Assembly: GCF_032854445.1 (NCBI RefSeq)
Contig: NC_088295.1
Location: 96,033,805 to 96,097,804 of the forward strand
Reading direction: 5' to 3'
Origin: Liolophura sinensis
Taxonomy: Eukaryota; Mollusca; Polyplacophora; Chitonida; Chitonidae
Length of the DNA: 64,000 bases
Position 1 is the first letter of the stretch, and the number at the start of each line of letters is the position of its first letter. Both the position numbers and the translations under genes were made by a program. Below the pieces are notes generated by a model that had not been told where the DNA came from, did not search any database, and saw only the letters and a list, made by a program, of their open reading frames with translations. Positions 1 to 11,699 of this stretch are shown here, in pieces.

Positions 1-463
1 TGGGAGAACGTCCACATAAAGCTGGTAAGGGTGGGTCGGGAGCCTGAGAGAACGTCCACATAAAACTTGTAAGGGTGGGTCGGGAGCCTGGGAGAACGTC
101 ACCATAAAGCTGGCAAGGGTGGACCGGGGGCCTGGGAGAACGTCCACATAAAGCTGGTAAGGGTGGACCGGGGGCCTGGGAGAACGTCACCATAAAGCTG
201 GTAAGGGTGGACCGGGGGCCTGGGAGAACGTCACCATAAAGCTGGTAAGGGTGGACCGGGGGCCTGGGAGAACGTCCACATAAAGCTGGTAAGGGTGGAC
301 CGGGGGCCTGGGAGAACGTCACCATAAAGCTGGTAAGGGTGGACCGGGGGCCTGGGAGAACGTCACCATAAAGCTGGTAAGGGTGGACCGGGGGCCTGGG
401 AGAACGTCACCATAAAGCTGGTAAGGGTGGACCGGGGGCCTGGGAGAACGTCCGCATAAGGTT
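1..463. repeat. 44-bp tandem repeat array
   Basis: About ten head-to-tail copies of a G-rich 44-bp unit containing TGGGAGAACGTCCACATAAA. Copies differ mainly by TCCACATAAA versus TCACCATAAA and by GGGTCGGGAG versus GGACCGGGGG. The array runs off the left edge of the window and stops at about 463. No coding potential is visible. Confidence 0.95.
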
Positions 464-1758
464 ATTCTGCTTTCTACTTCGTTTTTGTTTAAAACATTAC
501 AACTGTTCTAAAAAATAAATATAAGATACCTTTTACCCTTTTAACTGAGTTTGTACTTCTTTTTTTCTTCTGTACAATTAAAGTAAGTATTTTTGCTTGG
601 TGTTTTTACGCCGTACTTATTATTTCATTAAGTACGACGGCCAGCATTATGATGGGGGGGGGGGGGGGGGGGACCCACGCCCATCCTCTGGTTGATTATT
701 TTATCACCAAGAAGTGGGCCATGGTCAAGTGGTCAAGGTTGTTTGCCTTTCTATCGTTAGGATACTTCAGGTGCATGGTTTCAAACCTGAACTTCGACTG
801 GAAATTTGTACGTTCCCCGCTCTTTGTGTATAGTATCAGTAGATATTTTATACGCATGCATGGTTTCTGTGTATGGTATATTGTGATCAGGTTAGCCACT
901 AGCCTGTCAACTCCATACAACCAACAGTCAACAGTTTACAAGAAACGTCACTGGTTTTCATGTACCTTTACAGCTTAATGCAGAGTTTAAAACAGTTTCA
1001 GTTATTATTGGTGCAGATTATCAGCAGCATATGACATTTTTGGTCTGGGCGATGCTCGATCTGGCTGGTCAACACTTCTCTGTCGGGAGTTTTCATCGGA
1101 TTTTTACAACGTCTGCCTATTAAACCTCATCCCCGTGGAGATGCGCGTGTATCATGCTACATGTAATTGTGGCAGAGTTATGGCCCTTTAGTCCACAAAT
1201 CCTGGGGCCCGCTCCATTCGATCCATGGTGGTCATTTCATGAGACCAGTGCCACCACTGCAGCCACCGAGTGGTACGGTGGAGTCGGTGACATCTAGTGC
1301 GGTGTCTAAACTCACGCGATTTCTGGAACATTGGGATGTCACACTGTGTCCTCCAGTGGCCACTGAATCTGCCACCAGTGGCGGTCAGCTTGAAGAACGG
1401 AATGGGGTACTGGAAGATTTTCCTCTCATAAAAGGTGACGCTAGTGTGAAATAGGAATTGCAGGTCACAAATCTTTTGGTGCATGACGCTGCGATGGAAT
1501 GTCCAGCGTTACTGAAATCACGTTATACGTCCCACTTCGGACTTCTGCTGGTATCCCGTTACTCCAGAAATCATGGCGAGGCGGCATTTGTTTCAAAATT
1601 TCGCCAGCTTGCGCTAGTGTGAAACAGGGCGATGAAAATTGATCGTATCGCCAGTCTAGAATATTTACAATGTATTAATTTCCACTGTAACCTCATTCTG
1701 TTTCTGTGACGTCATAATTGATGAATGGGAAAGGAATCGTCTGACGTCCCTAAAATGA
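464..1758. other. Non-coding stretch, no gene recognised
   Basis: AT-rich sequence without a recognisable protein. It includes a run of 19 G at 654-672. Short open frames at 649-978 (+), 1167-1454 (+) and 1188-1484 (-) have no family features that I recognise and no splice context, so I treat them as chance frames. Confidence 0.5.
654..672. repeat. Poly-G homopolymer (19 nt)
   Basis: Nineteen consecutive G residues, preceded by GAT and followed by ACCCACGCC. The length of such a run is unreliable in any assembly. Confidence 0.9.
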
Positions 1759-1930
1759 TTATTCTGGCTTCCTCTCCGGCCGTACGTGAGAAGGTCTGCA
1801 GCAACCTGCGGATGGTCGTAGGTTTCCCCCGGGCTCTGCCCGGTTTCCACCCACCATAATGCTGACCGCCGTCGTAGAAATGAAATATTCTTGAGTAATC
1901 AATCAAAATCAAAAAAAAAAAAAAAATCCA
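1759..1930 (+). mobile_element. SINE family 1, copy 1 (3' part, poly-A ended)
   Basis: Contains the block GGTTTCCCCCGGGCTCTGCC, then CCACCATAATGCTGACCGCC, then GAAATATTCTTGAGTA, and ends in a roughly 16-nt A run. The same ordered blocks recur at about 19190-19292, 21966-22168 and 23670-23862, so this is a dispersed element and not local sequence. The A-rich 3' end fits a retrotransposed SINE. I recall very similar sequence as common in mollusc genomes, which is memory and not a search result. Confidence 0.75.
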
Positions 1931-4534
1931 TAAAATGACGCCAGTGTCCTGCTGGCAGGCCTTTGACGGGTTCCCGTTGCTTGCTCACGCCTTGCATTTA
2001 GTCGGGGATCTTGTTATAAAGGGACCGTATCCGTCCATTGTTCGTAGACTAAGTGCGGCCGCGAGATCTAGCCCATGCCGGCAACATGACGTGTGTTAAT
2101 GGGAAACTCGTAAAACTCCTTCCCGCCTGTATCAAGACGATCCAAAGCTTTGAACTTCTGTTCTTTTCCTTATAACGTCACAATTATCGGTGTGCGTGTG
2201 CTCATAAAGCATACCTGAAGTACTGTACGCACTGCGACCTCACAAAAGATGGGTTCGCCTGTCATTTGGGCCTTCTGTGTAGCTCGTCCTCGGTCTGACA
2301 GGGAGAACACCACGTGGCTAGGGTTTGTTAATGGGAGACTCGAGGACGAGCTACACAGGAGATCCAAATGAAAGTGAAACGTATTGTGGTCTTCTGTAAG
2401 GTTGCATTGGGTGTGTACTTCATATATGTTTTATGGTATACCAATAATTGTGGCGTAATAAAGGAAAGAACAAATGAGTTCACAGTTTTGGACCGTCTTG
2501 ATACAGTCGGGAAGGAGTTTTACGAGTACTGCATTGTGGCGAATAGATCGTATGCGGGATGTCTGCTTACTGTTTTGGTGGACTCGTGCTAACTATCGGC
2601 GTTGTTCTTTAGCATGACGGCAGAATAGAAGGAAAAACACCAACAATTTCTGAAAAGTGGCGTCGAGGGATCAAGTGTAGCGTCTGACATGTAAATTAAA
2701 TTACATAGCACAATGACTGGATATTATAATAAAGACAACAGACCTGCCTTTAACGCATGTGTGTCTCGTATCGCGTCAAAGAGCTCAGCAATTCATTGTT
2801 CATTACTGAAGTAGTTATGTTTAAGGACCATGAAAAAAAGGAAAATGCGCGTGTTTTGCTAGTGCTTTAGTTGCCTTTTTTTTGGTAAGGTTACTGCTGA
2901 GCTGCACGATAACATTATTATATTATATGTTGTCTCTTATGAGAAAGCAGTTCAAATTTTGCACACAACAAGAATGTAGTTAGTCTAAGTATCTTTGCGT
3001 CTAAGTGTGCATTTCAATCATATCGTTAAGAACACTAGTATTGCATTTGAAATTCTAGTTTTATTTATTCAACATATTCTGATTGTTAGTAATTTTTTTT
3101 CGTACTTTACCGGCCCGAAAGTAGCTAAGTATGTTTTCCAGTTAGCATTAGTTTGTGCCATTTACCTGCTGATAATTGGTGACGGAGTTGAATTTTTCTG
3201 AAATGATTGAAACACATGAACGTTTTTAAAAAATATCCAAAATTGGTCATGTTTGAGTTATATAAAATCATTTCCGCGCAACTCATGATATACTGTTTAC
3301 AAAAACAAGTTCGAGGAAGTGCTATCCTGAATATGCCCATATACAGAAGAAAAAGAAAGAAAAAAATGGGGGTCCCGTAATTGAGTTCTTACCAAGTATA
3401 ATGCCCTTGAAATACTGGTTTTAGGGCCACTTCCTTTTCGGATGTCTTGGTGTGTCAAATCAGCGCTTTTTATTTATACTTTTTTCATTGACTATTGGTT
3501 TTTGGATTGCAATAAATTTTGTCTATTTACATAAGTTTTTATGTTGGCGTTTTAACAACAATATATATCCATACTCGATGACCATCAGGGAAAATACGTT
3601 ACCGGTACAGGTCCTGTGGACAAACCCTAACAATATTATATTTATCTGCAGGAATTATTAACATCAGGTTCTTGTCGAGGAGCTAAATATCACAGCCACC
3701 CCCGCAACGTCAGCGTATTCTTTAACGACCTGTAGTCTGGAGGAATTGAAAAAAAAAAATAAAACTGAAGTCATCTCTCAAACAGAGCAGTTCATTCTCA
3801 TACAGCTTCACTGGATTCCCAAAATGCTTATAAAAATCAGATAAAACTCGCTTTATTGCGAGGGCACAAGAAGTACAGCCATTTTGAAAAACGTATTGTT
3901 GTACAAAACTTCAGGCGAGAAGGAGGATTCTTAAAAACTCCAAACATCCCAATGAAGAATTAAACGCTTAAATACACGTACGGTTTAAGGACATCTCCAC
4001 TTTGGATTTCTCTACTCTCTTTACCACTGACAAAGACTAAATTGCCAGAATTTCATCACTAAATATTTGTATGTTTAATAAACCTGGTCACCGCTACATT
4101 AAAGTGTTTATTGTCCAGATTTATTTCTTATACATACAGTAATTAGCTAACCATGTACATATGGTTAAACTGAGTGAAAATATATTTATAAAGGTACATT
4201 AATCTGAGTAATATGGCACTTAAAGTCACTAGATAATGTAGATGGTTTTGTTCATAAACTACCGGGCAAAAGAAACGTATACTTTAAAATGCAGTTTTTT
4301 CTGCATTGGAAAAATAGGTTGAATAAGTTTGAACGTTGTGCGAATACGTTTGCACATAAGCACCCTGTGTACACGTCACTTTTTAACGAGATTCATTGAA
4401 ATTGGTGTAAGACATCATGAAAAATCGGAAAAACAGAGTTTCGGGCCCTGTTGAAAATTCTCGATAATGAGCGCCGTATAAATACCGATGTAGCACATGG
4501 TAAGAGTGCAATACCATAAAAAAACATCTAAGAG
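1931..4534. other. Non-coding, AT-rich; no gene recognised
   Basis: No conserved protein is visible. The open frames here (for example 2368-2592 and 2995-3201 on the plus strand) are short, hydrophobic or low-complexity and unsupported. The one structured feature is the inverted repeat at 2263-2370. Confidence 0.5.
2263..2370. repeat. Inverted repeat, ~34-bp arms and ~39-nt loop
   Basis: The arm 2263-2296 includes CTGTGTAGCTCGTCCTCG, and its reverse complement recurs at 2336-2370 as CGAGGACGAGCTACACAG. Similarity extends outwards to CATTTGG/CCAAATG. This could be the end of a small foldback or MITE-like element, or an isolated palindrome. No transposase is attached. Confidence 0.75.
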
Positions 4535-5545
4535 ATGCCGAGACTCACACAAGGAGAACGTGATAGAGCCACTGGTATGGTCGACATGGGGGCCAGCCAA
4601 CACCACATTGCCAGAATATTCAATTGCAGTCAAGCCACCATCAGCAGACTGTTGAGTCGTTACCGCCTAACAGGCAGGACACAAGATCGTCCAAGATCGG
4701 GCAGGCCAAGTGTTACAACGCCTGGCGAAGACCGGTACATCCGCACAATCCACCTGCGTAACCGGTTTGTGACGGCGACGTCAACGGCGGAAACGGCACT
4801 GGGACACCCCATCAGCAGACGCACAGTCTTACGACGACTCCGCGTGAGTGGTATCAGAGCCTGTCGCCCCTTCCGTGGAATGGCATTGACTCCTCTACAC
4901 CGTCAAAACAGGCTGCGTTGGGCAAGAGTTGTACGTTGATGGCAGCGACGAGACTGGGAAAGGGTGCTGTTCACTGATGAAAGCCGATATAACCTCTTCA
5001 GAAATGATGGTCGAAATCGTGTGTATCGACGCAGGGGAGAGCGATTGGCACAAAACTGCATTCAGAATGTCCACCCTTTTGGTGCTGGTGGGGTGCTTGT
5101 ATGGGGCGGAATTTGTGGACAGGTGAGAACGAGATTGGTCATCATCCAGGGAAATCTGACTGGCCAAAGATACCGAGATGAAATATTGGAACCTGTTGTG
5201 GTGCCATTCGTGCATCAACAGCAAAGGGGTATCCTTTTGCAGCAGGACAATGCACGACCTCATACCGCCAGAGTTGTACTAAATTATCTGGACACCGTTG
5301 ATGTCAACGTACTGCCTTGGCCAGCACGATCGCCAGACATGAATCCCTTAGAGCATCTGTGGGATCATCTTGATCGACGTTTGAGACAACGCGTCCCTCC
5401 CTCACAAAACAGGCAACAGCTCGAACAGGCTTTATTTGAGGAGTGGGACAGAATTCCTGATGACGTCATCCGGCGGCTGACGACTTCCATGAGGAGACGT
5501 ATTTTGGCTTTAATTGATGCAATGGGTGCTCACACACGCTACTAA
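4535..5545 (+). pseudogene. Tc1-type DD34E transposase with one in-frame stop
   Basis: A single reading frame of 336 codons matches the Tc1/mariner superfamily plan for cut-and-paste DNA transposition. An N-terminal helix-turn-helix region (IARIFNCSQATISRLLSRY) is followed by a GRP-type linker (RPRSGRPS). The catalytic triad is D148 in LFTDES, D238 in LQQDNARPHTA and E273 in SPDMNPLEHLWD. The second acidic residue and the glutamate are 34 residues apart, which defines DD34E. The only lesion is TGA at 4937-4939, where the frame continues WQRRDWERV; CGA to TGA by CpG decay is the simplest origin. The 3' flank has the block TTAGGTACACCTTTTT, but I could not find its inverted partner upstream of 4535, so the 5' end looks lost or diverged. 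Length is normal for a Tc1 transposase. Confidence 0.92.
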
Positions 5546-6067
5546 CGATCTGTCTTATGACATTATAGGACATTAGGTACACCTTTTTAAGGGAGTCCCT
5601 TTACTTACATTTGTGTAATTTTTCAGATTTACCCCATGCCTTCTTTACTCGGCCTGACAGCAAGTGTAATATCCATATGGCTTTGAATTTTTGAACAGAA
5701 CTTGGAAAATGGTTTATTGCAATATAATGCTTATCATGTTGATACTGTCTGTCTTTCTTTCTCTTTCTTGTGGTGCTGAACAAGGTTATACGTTTCTTTT
5801 GCCTGGTAGTTTATTTTCTTCGCCTACACTCGGTAATGACAACCATGTCGAGTTTCTTCACGAAATTCTTGCTATTGTACATGCGGTTAAAAACAGGTCG
5901 TCGAAGAACCAAGGGTGCGATTTCTTTTTTCAAGTTTCCAGACCATTTGACCGTGGAGAGACGAAAAGATTTGATATCCACGAAAACAAATCTGCTCTCA
6001 TCATAATACATCTGAAAGCTACGAGAGATATACAGCCGAACTTACAAATGTCACTGTACAAAATAAA

Positions 6068-6218
6068 CAGTGCAACAAAAGTAGGATCGTTGTTTGATAT
6101 CTCCCCTGATATGTACCAAATCGCAATGAAATTTTGCATACACCATCCCAGTAATCCGGTGGACGTGAGATATCAAGGATTAACGTACAGGTGTAGTTGT
6201 GCGCTAATGGCAAACTAA
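6068..6218 (+). repeat. Left terminal inverted repeat of the Tc1-like element
   Basis: Contains GCAATGAAATTTTGCATACA, CCCAGTAATCCGGTGGACGT and ATATCAAGGATTAACGT. Each block has a near-identical inverted copy in 7512-7669. Confidence 0.85.
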
Positions 6219-6493
6219 AAATCGGTCGATTTTGAAAATTTCACAAAAGAGTCAACCAGATTTTTCACCGCCAAATTTTGATTTCATCAGAGAATTCGTG
6301 TTACCAGTCCCAGAAATATTCGTGCGGGTGGGCATTAAGGACATGACACAAACCACAAGAAATTCATGCGGTTAAACATGACCTATATCAGATCTGAGAT
6401 GGTCAATAAAAGCTTCTCGGACCTGATTCGCCCACATTACTGTCCACAAGTCTTGGACAATCAATGTTGCATGTTTTGTGACTGTGGTATACC

Positions 6494-7470
6494 ATGCCTC
6501 GATTGTGCAATACGGACAGGGCGATTGCAATTGGCCTTTTGGAGGCTAATACCCCTGTAAAACAGGTTGCACGTCGCATGGGGATGACACCAAACGCCAT
6601 TCGGAATATTGCGAGCAAAGTTTCTCGCATAAGGAAGTGTCAAGGACCTGCCAAGAAGTGGAAGGCCCAGGGCAACCAAACAAAGACAAGATCCGCGAAT
6701 CGTAAACGTCGCACTAAGGAACAGAACGACATCAGGTATAAGGGTCTGAGTGTACCACACAAAAAACAAACCAATGCCATTTTCGACTCAACTTGCTCGT
6801 CATGTCATTTAACATTCATTTTGAATTTCAGCATAGAGGTTCGAGATTATGCTGGTATCGGGGCGAGACGGTTGAGTGCCCAAACAATCAGTAGACGTCT
6901 AAAAGCTGTCGGAGTACGTCCCAGGCGGCTGGTGAAGAAAGCCTTTTGCTCCGCCGTCATAAGATTGCGCGTCTGAAGGGGGCAACAGATCACGTTCGAT
7001 GGACTAAACGGCGATGGGGTAACGTTCTTTTCACTGACGAAACGCGCGTGTTTCTCGGTCACGTTGACTCCAGGAGACGTGTGTGGGTCGGCAGGGTGAA
7101 CAGAGTGCTGCGTGCAGCCAGTAAACGGCTTTGGTGGTGGCAGCATAATGGTCTGGACAAGCATCAGTTTGACAAGCAAGACCGATTTGGTTCCTATTGA
7201 GGGAAACTTGAACGCTGCTGGCTACGTGGCTCAGGTTCTCAGACCGCATGTTTTGCCCTACGCAGCCGCCGTTGGAGACGGATTTGTCTTCATGGACGAC
7301 AATGCGCGTCCGCATCGCACAAGGATTGTGAACGACTTCTTCCAGTCTGAAGGCATTGACCGGATCCAGTGACCCCTCGTCTTCCCCGGATCTTAACCCC
7401 ATCGAACATCTTTGGGATCAGTTGAAACAATCAGTCTATCGTCGAGTTGTCGAAATGCGATAAAATCTCG
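6494..7470 (+). pseudogene. Decayed Tc1-type transposase
   Basis: Pieces of a Tc1-type transposase lie in order but in shifting frames. They are an N-terminal HTH-like part with VARRMGMTPNAIRNIASKV (from 6494), then ARRLSAQTISRRLKAVGV (about 6861-6915), LFTDETRVF (about 7024), MDDNARPHRTRIV (about 7292) and SPDLNPIEHLWDQLK (about 7389-7430). The catalytic residues of the DDE triad are all recognisable, but at least three frame changes and a TGA at 7370 break the reading frame. It lies between the inverted repeats of 6068-7669 and is less preserved than the transposase at 4535-5545; it is a different lineage, since its HTH and linker residues differ. Confidence 0.85.
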
Positions 7471-7511
7471 TGGCGGCTACACACGATATAGATAATTACT
7501 GGTCAGGTTTT

Positions 7512-7669
7512 CAGTTTGCGCATGCCCATTAGCGCCCAACTGCACCTGCACGTTAATCCTTGATATTCCACGTCCGGCGGATTACTGGGATAGTGTGTGC
7601 AAAATTTCATTGCTATCTGGTATATACCACCGGAGGGAGAGGGGGGGGGGACTTACTTTTCTTGCACTG
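7512..7669 (-). repeat. Right terminal inverted repeat of the Tc1-like element
   Basis: Inverted partner of 6068-6218. It includes ACGTTAATCCTTGATATTCC and GGATTACTGGGATAGTGTGT. It carries a poly-G run at 7641-7650 that is absent from the left copy, and ends CACTG. Confidence 0.85.
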
Positions 7670-7954
7670 TATAGTTATAAAAATATTGTTAACTGAACTG
7701 AAAACTGATAGATACATGTTGTAAATCTGTACATTAAGGCCGTCGTTCACATCGTACATGCATTTAAATCGTACAATATGTTCTAAATGTTCGCAATTCT
7801 GACATTTAGCCAGCGTAAGCGTGGCAGTATAAACTGGAGAAATACAGGTTTTCTCGAATGCCAGACGCCGCACAGGTAAAAGCAGAAATAAAATACCCTT
7901 TTATATTCTCAACCAGTTCTACAGCTACCTGAAAACCGCATATATACATATCAG

Positions 7955-8066
7955 AGCTCTCCTGGACCGACCTCACATTACCAGTTCAACACTCGAGCCC
8001 GTCACCACTGACCATGCGCTTAGCATAATGATTCTATTATCAATCCAACCTCCTCACAGCGAGAAC
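7955..8066 (+). repeat. Dispersed ~100-bp repeat, copy 1
   Basis: Shares ACTCGAGCCC, TCACCACTGACCA, GCGCTTAGC/GCGCTTGGC and AATCCAACCT in the same order with about 10368-10465. Two diverged copies in the same orientation suggest an old mobile or duplicated sequence of unknown class. Confidence 0.6.
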
Positions 8067-8082
8067 TCTGCGCCAATAACAG

Positions 8083-8116
8083 GTATGTGTGCGTGCGTGC
8101 GTGCGTGTGTGTGTGT
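8083..8116. repeat. GT / GCGT microsatellite
   Basis: Alternating TGTGTGCGTGCGTGCGTGCG followed by GTGTGTGTGTG. Confidence 0.9.
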
Positions 8117-8571
8117 TCTAATTCGCTACACTCAAAACAAATCATTTAAACAAGTGTTTAATCACCACAGGATAGACAAGGCCGCCCACCGTAGGTCCCG
8201 GTCAAAGAAAGCGAGGAAGGTGGAGGCACAACGATATTTATTCACTTCACTTACACAGAAGAATAAACTAAGAGTTATTATTACACTTAGCTGCTTACTT
8301 AAAGAAGCTTCACGTATCCATTACATTTTCTGAACGGCATCTACCGTGCTTTATAAAAGAGCGATCTGGAACACCAGTGAGGACTGCAGCTGAAGGACCT
8401 CCAGCACGAAAACTGTGGACCCTAAATGCTTTAAGAGTTCAATCCTAAAGACTTACAACAGGTAATGAAGTAAGACGTTTGGTGTATATTAGCGATCAAA
8501 CAAATCTCTTAAGCAGGAGATAAGGGCATGCATCAGAATTTGTACGAGCGACAAGAACTGAATTGCAAATC

Positions 8572-8775
8572 ACCAACGCTTAATTAGCCAGCGAAACGCA
8601 CAAAAACAGAATTCCAAACCAGCAACGCTTAATTAGCCACCAAAACACACAAAACAAGATCAGCAAAGCTAACCAGCAACGCTTAATTAGCCAGCGAAAC
8701 GCAAAACAAAAACCAAAGCTAATCAGCAACGCTGGAGTCAGACACAACAAAATCAGCAAAACAAAAATCAGCAAG
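8572..8775. repeat. Degenerate tandem repeat
   Basis: The motif AGCAACGCTTAATTAGCCA recurs about three times, with related CAAAACACACAAAA spacers. Unit length varies around 50-60 bp. Confidence 0.75.
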
Positions 8776-9711
8776 GTTTAACCTCGAGGATCGAGGAACT
8801 AAGAATACTGGGGGTTCAATCCTGTGGAAACGCATCTACCCCTTCGGAGTCCAGATTCCGAACATTGAATTAAAAGATCGTCATCTTAGTTTTCTCGTAA
8901 TGTGCGAACCTGTTGACACTAAAAACCCAAAGTGCGGACATAAACTTTAAAAATCCCCAAGTCACTTGCCAATTGGTCAAAAATAATTATAGAATCGACG
9001 GTAACATCATCTGACCTAGGAATCTCCACTACCCGCAAGTCTATTACGACTGTAACGAAACAAACAAATTCAGAACGATCTCCTGTAAGTCAGCCTTCGG
9101 GCTGCCAGACTGAACGATGTACACACAGCACTGATTACCAGTTTGCCATGGCACAGATTTCCCTTCTAGAAAAGTTTTAAAGAGGATTTAACGGCTAAAT
9201 GAATTGATTGTAGCTCCCTCCCCATAGAAATGCATTACCTTTCCAGGGGACCACATCTTAAGAAATACGTGGCCCAAACCTAGGAAAATGGCTGCACCAT
9301 TGCTTCGTAAGCAACATTTGCTTTTGGTGTAGAACAAGAAAAAAAAGACTTATTATTGAAATTACAACAATCAGACTTAACAACCAAAACTTAAACTCTT
9401 GAACAGCTGGAGATTCGGCGGAGAGGCAAAATTTAAATTCAAACACATTTGGACCATTGTGTGCCAAAAAGGAAACACGTTCACGAAGTCTATATTTTAC
9501 AGAGAGCAAAGTCATAATCATTGATAATGATTGAAATAGTTATAGGTAAAGTGGAATACTTATCAGGGACTGAAGTGTCAATTAGGGATTGTTGTGGGAG
9601 GTGTAGAATCTCAGGCCGTTTGCAATGGTAGCTGGATTGCGTTGTGGCGTCGATTGTGTCCGACTTGATTACACTGGTGACGCACATCTGTTGGCTGGAC
9701 GGGACCTGTAC

Positions 9712-10371
9712 CTACAGACACGAAAAGAATTGGCAGCTCCTCCATGCTTTGTTGCAAACAGTATTGGAACGGACATGGAAGCCGTGACAGAAGAGGTAGA
9801 GGGAGAAACCGTCGTAGAACGTTTGGGCGCGTAATTTAGCCCTCTCTGTGCGGATTCTCATGACGCCACATTTCCACCTTTTTCTACGCTTTTCCTCCCC
9901 AGAATTACTAGCAATGGCGTCAGATTCATATTCCCGCACAGTATCCCACTTGCCAGGAGATTTATTTGCTGATCTTATCACCTTGTTGCGTTTGTGAAGT
10001 TTCTGAAGAATAACGTGAAGGGAGGATCGTTTCTTTGAAACTCATGGCAAACTGTCGCAAACGACTTCGATTTCTTCGTAAATCTCCAAATCAAACACGT
10101 ATCGAATGCGATTGCCAGGTCTTTGGAATTGAAAATTGTCACATTTTCCCTTACAAGACGTATAAAAAGCCAACTCCGTTTTCAAGGAATCGCATTTCGG
10201 CGCTGTGATGCTAGAGAGCTGCCCCAGGAAGTCTTTCTGTAAGGTAGAAAAAGCTGATCCTGCAGTGGCATTGCCGGTATTACCATTAGTGTCCATGTCA
10301 AACGAAGGCGCTACGCTATCACACTCAGCGTAGAACGAGTCCTGATCGTCTATACAAGTGACGAGTTCTCA
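9712..10371 (-). pseudogene. Broken coding fragment with acidic WDTVREYESD motif
   Basis: On the minus strand one frame runs from about 10371 down to 9712, interrupted only by a TGA at 10042-10044. The upstream part has FQRPGNRIRYVFDLEIYEEI; the downstream part has LHKRNKVIRSANKSPGKWD followed by TVREYESDAIASNSGEEKRR. A GN-x-x-QYxFN-like block followed by a repeated W-x-T/V-V-x-EY-x-SD-x-(L/I)AxxSxxEK block is something I recall from lineage-expanded, repeat-associated proteins in aquatic invertebrates; I cannot name the family. Continuation of similar composition on both sides of the stop in the same frame argues for a decayed exon and against chance. No start or splice sites were assigned. 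Confidence 0.45.
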
Positions 10372-10465
10372 ACCCATTATACAGATTACCGTGTCAATAC
10401 TCGAGCCCATCACCACTGACCAGGCGCTTGGCGTAACAGCTCGCTATGAATCCAACCTTCTCACA
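10368..10465 (+). repeat. Dispersed ~100-bp repeat, copy 2
   Basis: Second copy of the sequence at 7955-8066, sharing ACTCGAGCCCATCACCACTG and AATCCAACCT. Roughly 80% similar by eye. Confidence 0.6.
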
Positions 10466-11699
10466 CTGAGAGAGCTAGAGAATAAAGTCTGCAACACTAA
10501 GAAATATGTGTGCTATAGGCCCTATATAGGCAGAGGCTATTCACAATGCTGGAAATAATATGTACCGGCAGTTGTCATCGCTTATATAGGTACGAATTTA
10601 GAACTCCTCGGGGAATAAAATGATATTCATTGTGAAGCGGACAGAGGGGAAGAACGGTAAATATAAAGTAAATCTTAAGATAAACATTAGAAATGTACAG
10701 TGTAACACAGGGCAAAGCTGTAGCTTATCAGCCCGTTTTGCCAGTGTGGTTGGAAATGCCTGTCTGGACAAAGATCAAATTAAATGTCTGAAAACTTGGA
10801 ATCTGAAGTCTGGCTAGAGATGTCAGAGTGATAAATCGGAACTTCAGTGTCGTCTACTATGGGTTCAAATTGATACAGTAGTATATTTGCATCTGTGTAG
10901 CTAGAATTCATCTCGAGAAGTGACATGTTTTTGATAGGAATTCCCAAGTTAAACAGCCCAGACAGCCTGGGGGTGCCCATCTGTGACGTCACCCGCTGTA
11001 TCGTACCGCCCCGCCGGCTGGAGATCGGCTAGGGCAGAAAATATACTGTTTAAGGTGGATTTACAGTCACTATTAAGCCTACGTTTCTCATAAGCCCTCC
11101 TGGTAACATACTGTTTAGGCATGTTATAATCTTTATAATTAGGACCAGTAGCTAAATCTGGACGCTAATTCTTTAACGTGAACGGCAATAAAGCCTTCTG
11201 CATTTGCACTGCACACAAGGGTCTTTATTCTTTGGAAGTTTCGTTGTTCATCGAGCTGCTCGACTTTCTCCTTAATAACATCTATGTGAAACTGGGGGAA
11301 ACACAAATATCAAGAGTGCATAGGTGTTCCGACGGGCACCAATTGTGTCCTCCTTTTGGCTGACCTATTCCATTCTCGTACGAAAACGACTATATGCAGA
11401 AACTATTAAGTCGAAATCCTCTCCAGGCCCGGTCCTTTTCATTCATTAAACGGTGTATTATCCTAACTTAGATAGCAATACAGGCCTACGGAAGCGTCCT
11501 GCATATGGCCTGAACATATATCGCCCTAATTTGTAGCAAATGTTAGATCTTGTGTGTTATGTGACGATTTCAAAATTACAAGTTACTACTTTCAAAACTG
11601 GTGTGTCAATGTTAATCCATCAAACGCCTTCATTCTAAATGTCTTACATTTTACAACGAGAATAATTCTGTTGTATGTAAATATAGACAGAGCCTCCAG
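10466..11699. other. Non-coding; nothing recognised
   Basis: No conserved protein, RNA gene or repeat structure is visible. Short frames (10620-10817 +, 10780-10992 -, 11178-11363 +) lack support. Confidence 0.5.

Larger units (their letters stand above)
6068..7669 (+). mobile_element. Tc1-like transposon with ~150-bp terminal inverted repeats
   Basis: The element begins CAGTGCAACAAAAGTA at 6068 and ends with the inverted counterpart TACTTTTCTTGCACTG at 7669. Between these ends the two flanks match as inverted repeats for about 150 bp, with scattered substitutions and a G-run expansion in the right copy. CAGTG termini are typical of Tc1/mariner elements. A TA follows the right end; the left flank is AA, so the target TA duplication is not perfect. 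The interior is the decayed transposase at 6494-7470. The element is about 1.6 kb and non-autonomous in its present state. Confidence 0.85.
7670..9711. other. Non-coding; short repeats only
   Basis: No recognisable gene. It contains one copy of a dispersed repeat (about 7955-8066), a GCGT/GT microsatellite (about 8083-8116) and a degenerate tandem repeat (8572-8775). The remaining open frames are short and unlike any family I know. Confidence 0.5.

Noticed and set aside
649-1484. Overlapping frames of 95-109 codons
   Set aside because: One begins in a poly-G run, none has family similarity or splice signals, and both strands are open over the same stretch.
5691-6218. 175-codon plus-strand frame with a hydrophobic, signal-peptide-like start
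   Set aside because: Its last ~50 codons are the left inverted repeat of the Tc1-like element at 6068-7669, and the remainder matches no family I recognise; no splice or promoter context.
6740-6832. Possible intron (GTATAAG ... TTTCAG) in the second Tc1-like transposase
   Set aside because: Both the segment and its flanks read as degenerate transposase in shifted frames; Tc1 transposases usually lack introns, so decay explains it better.
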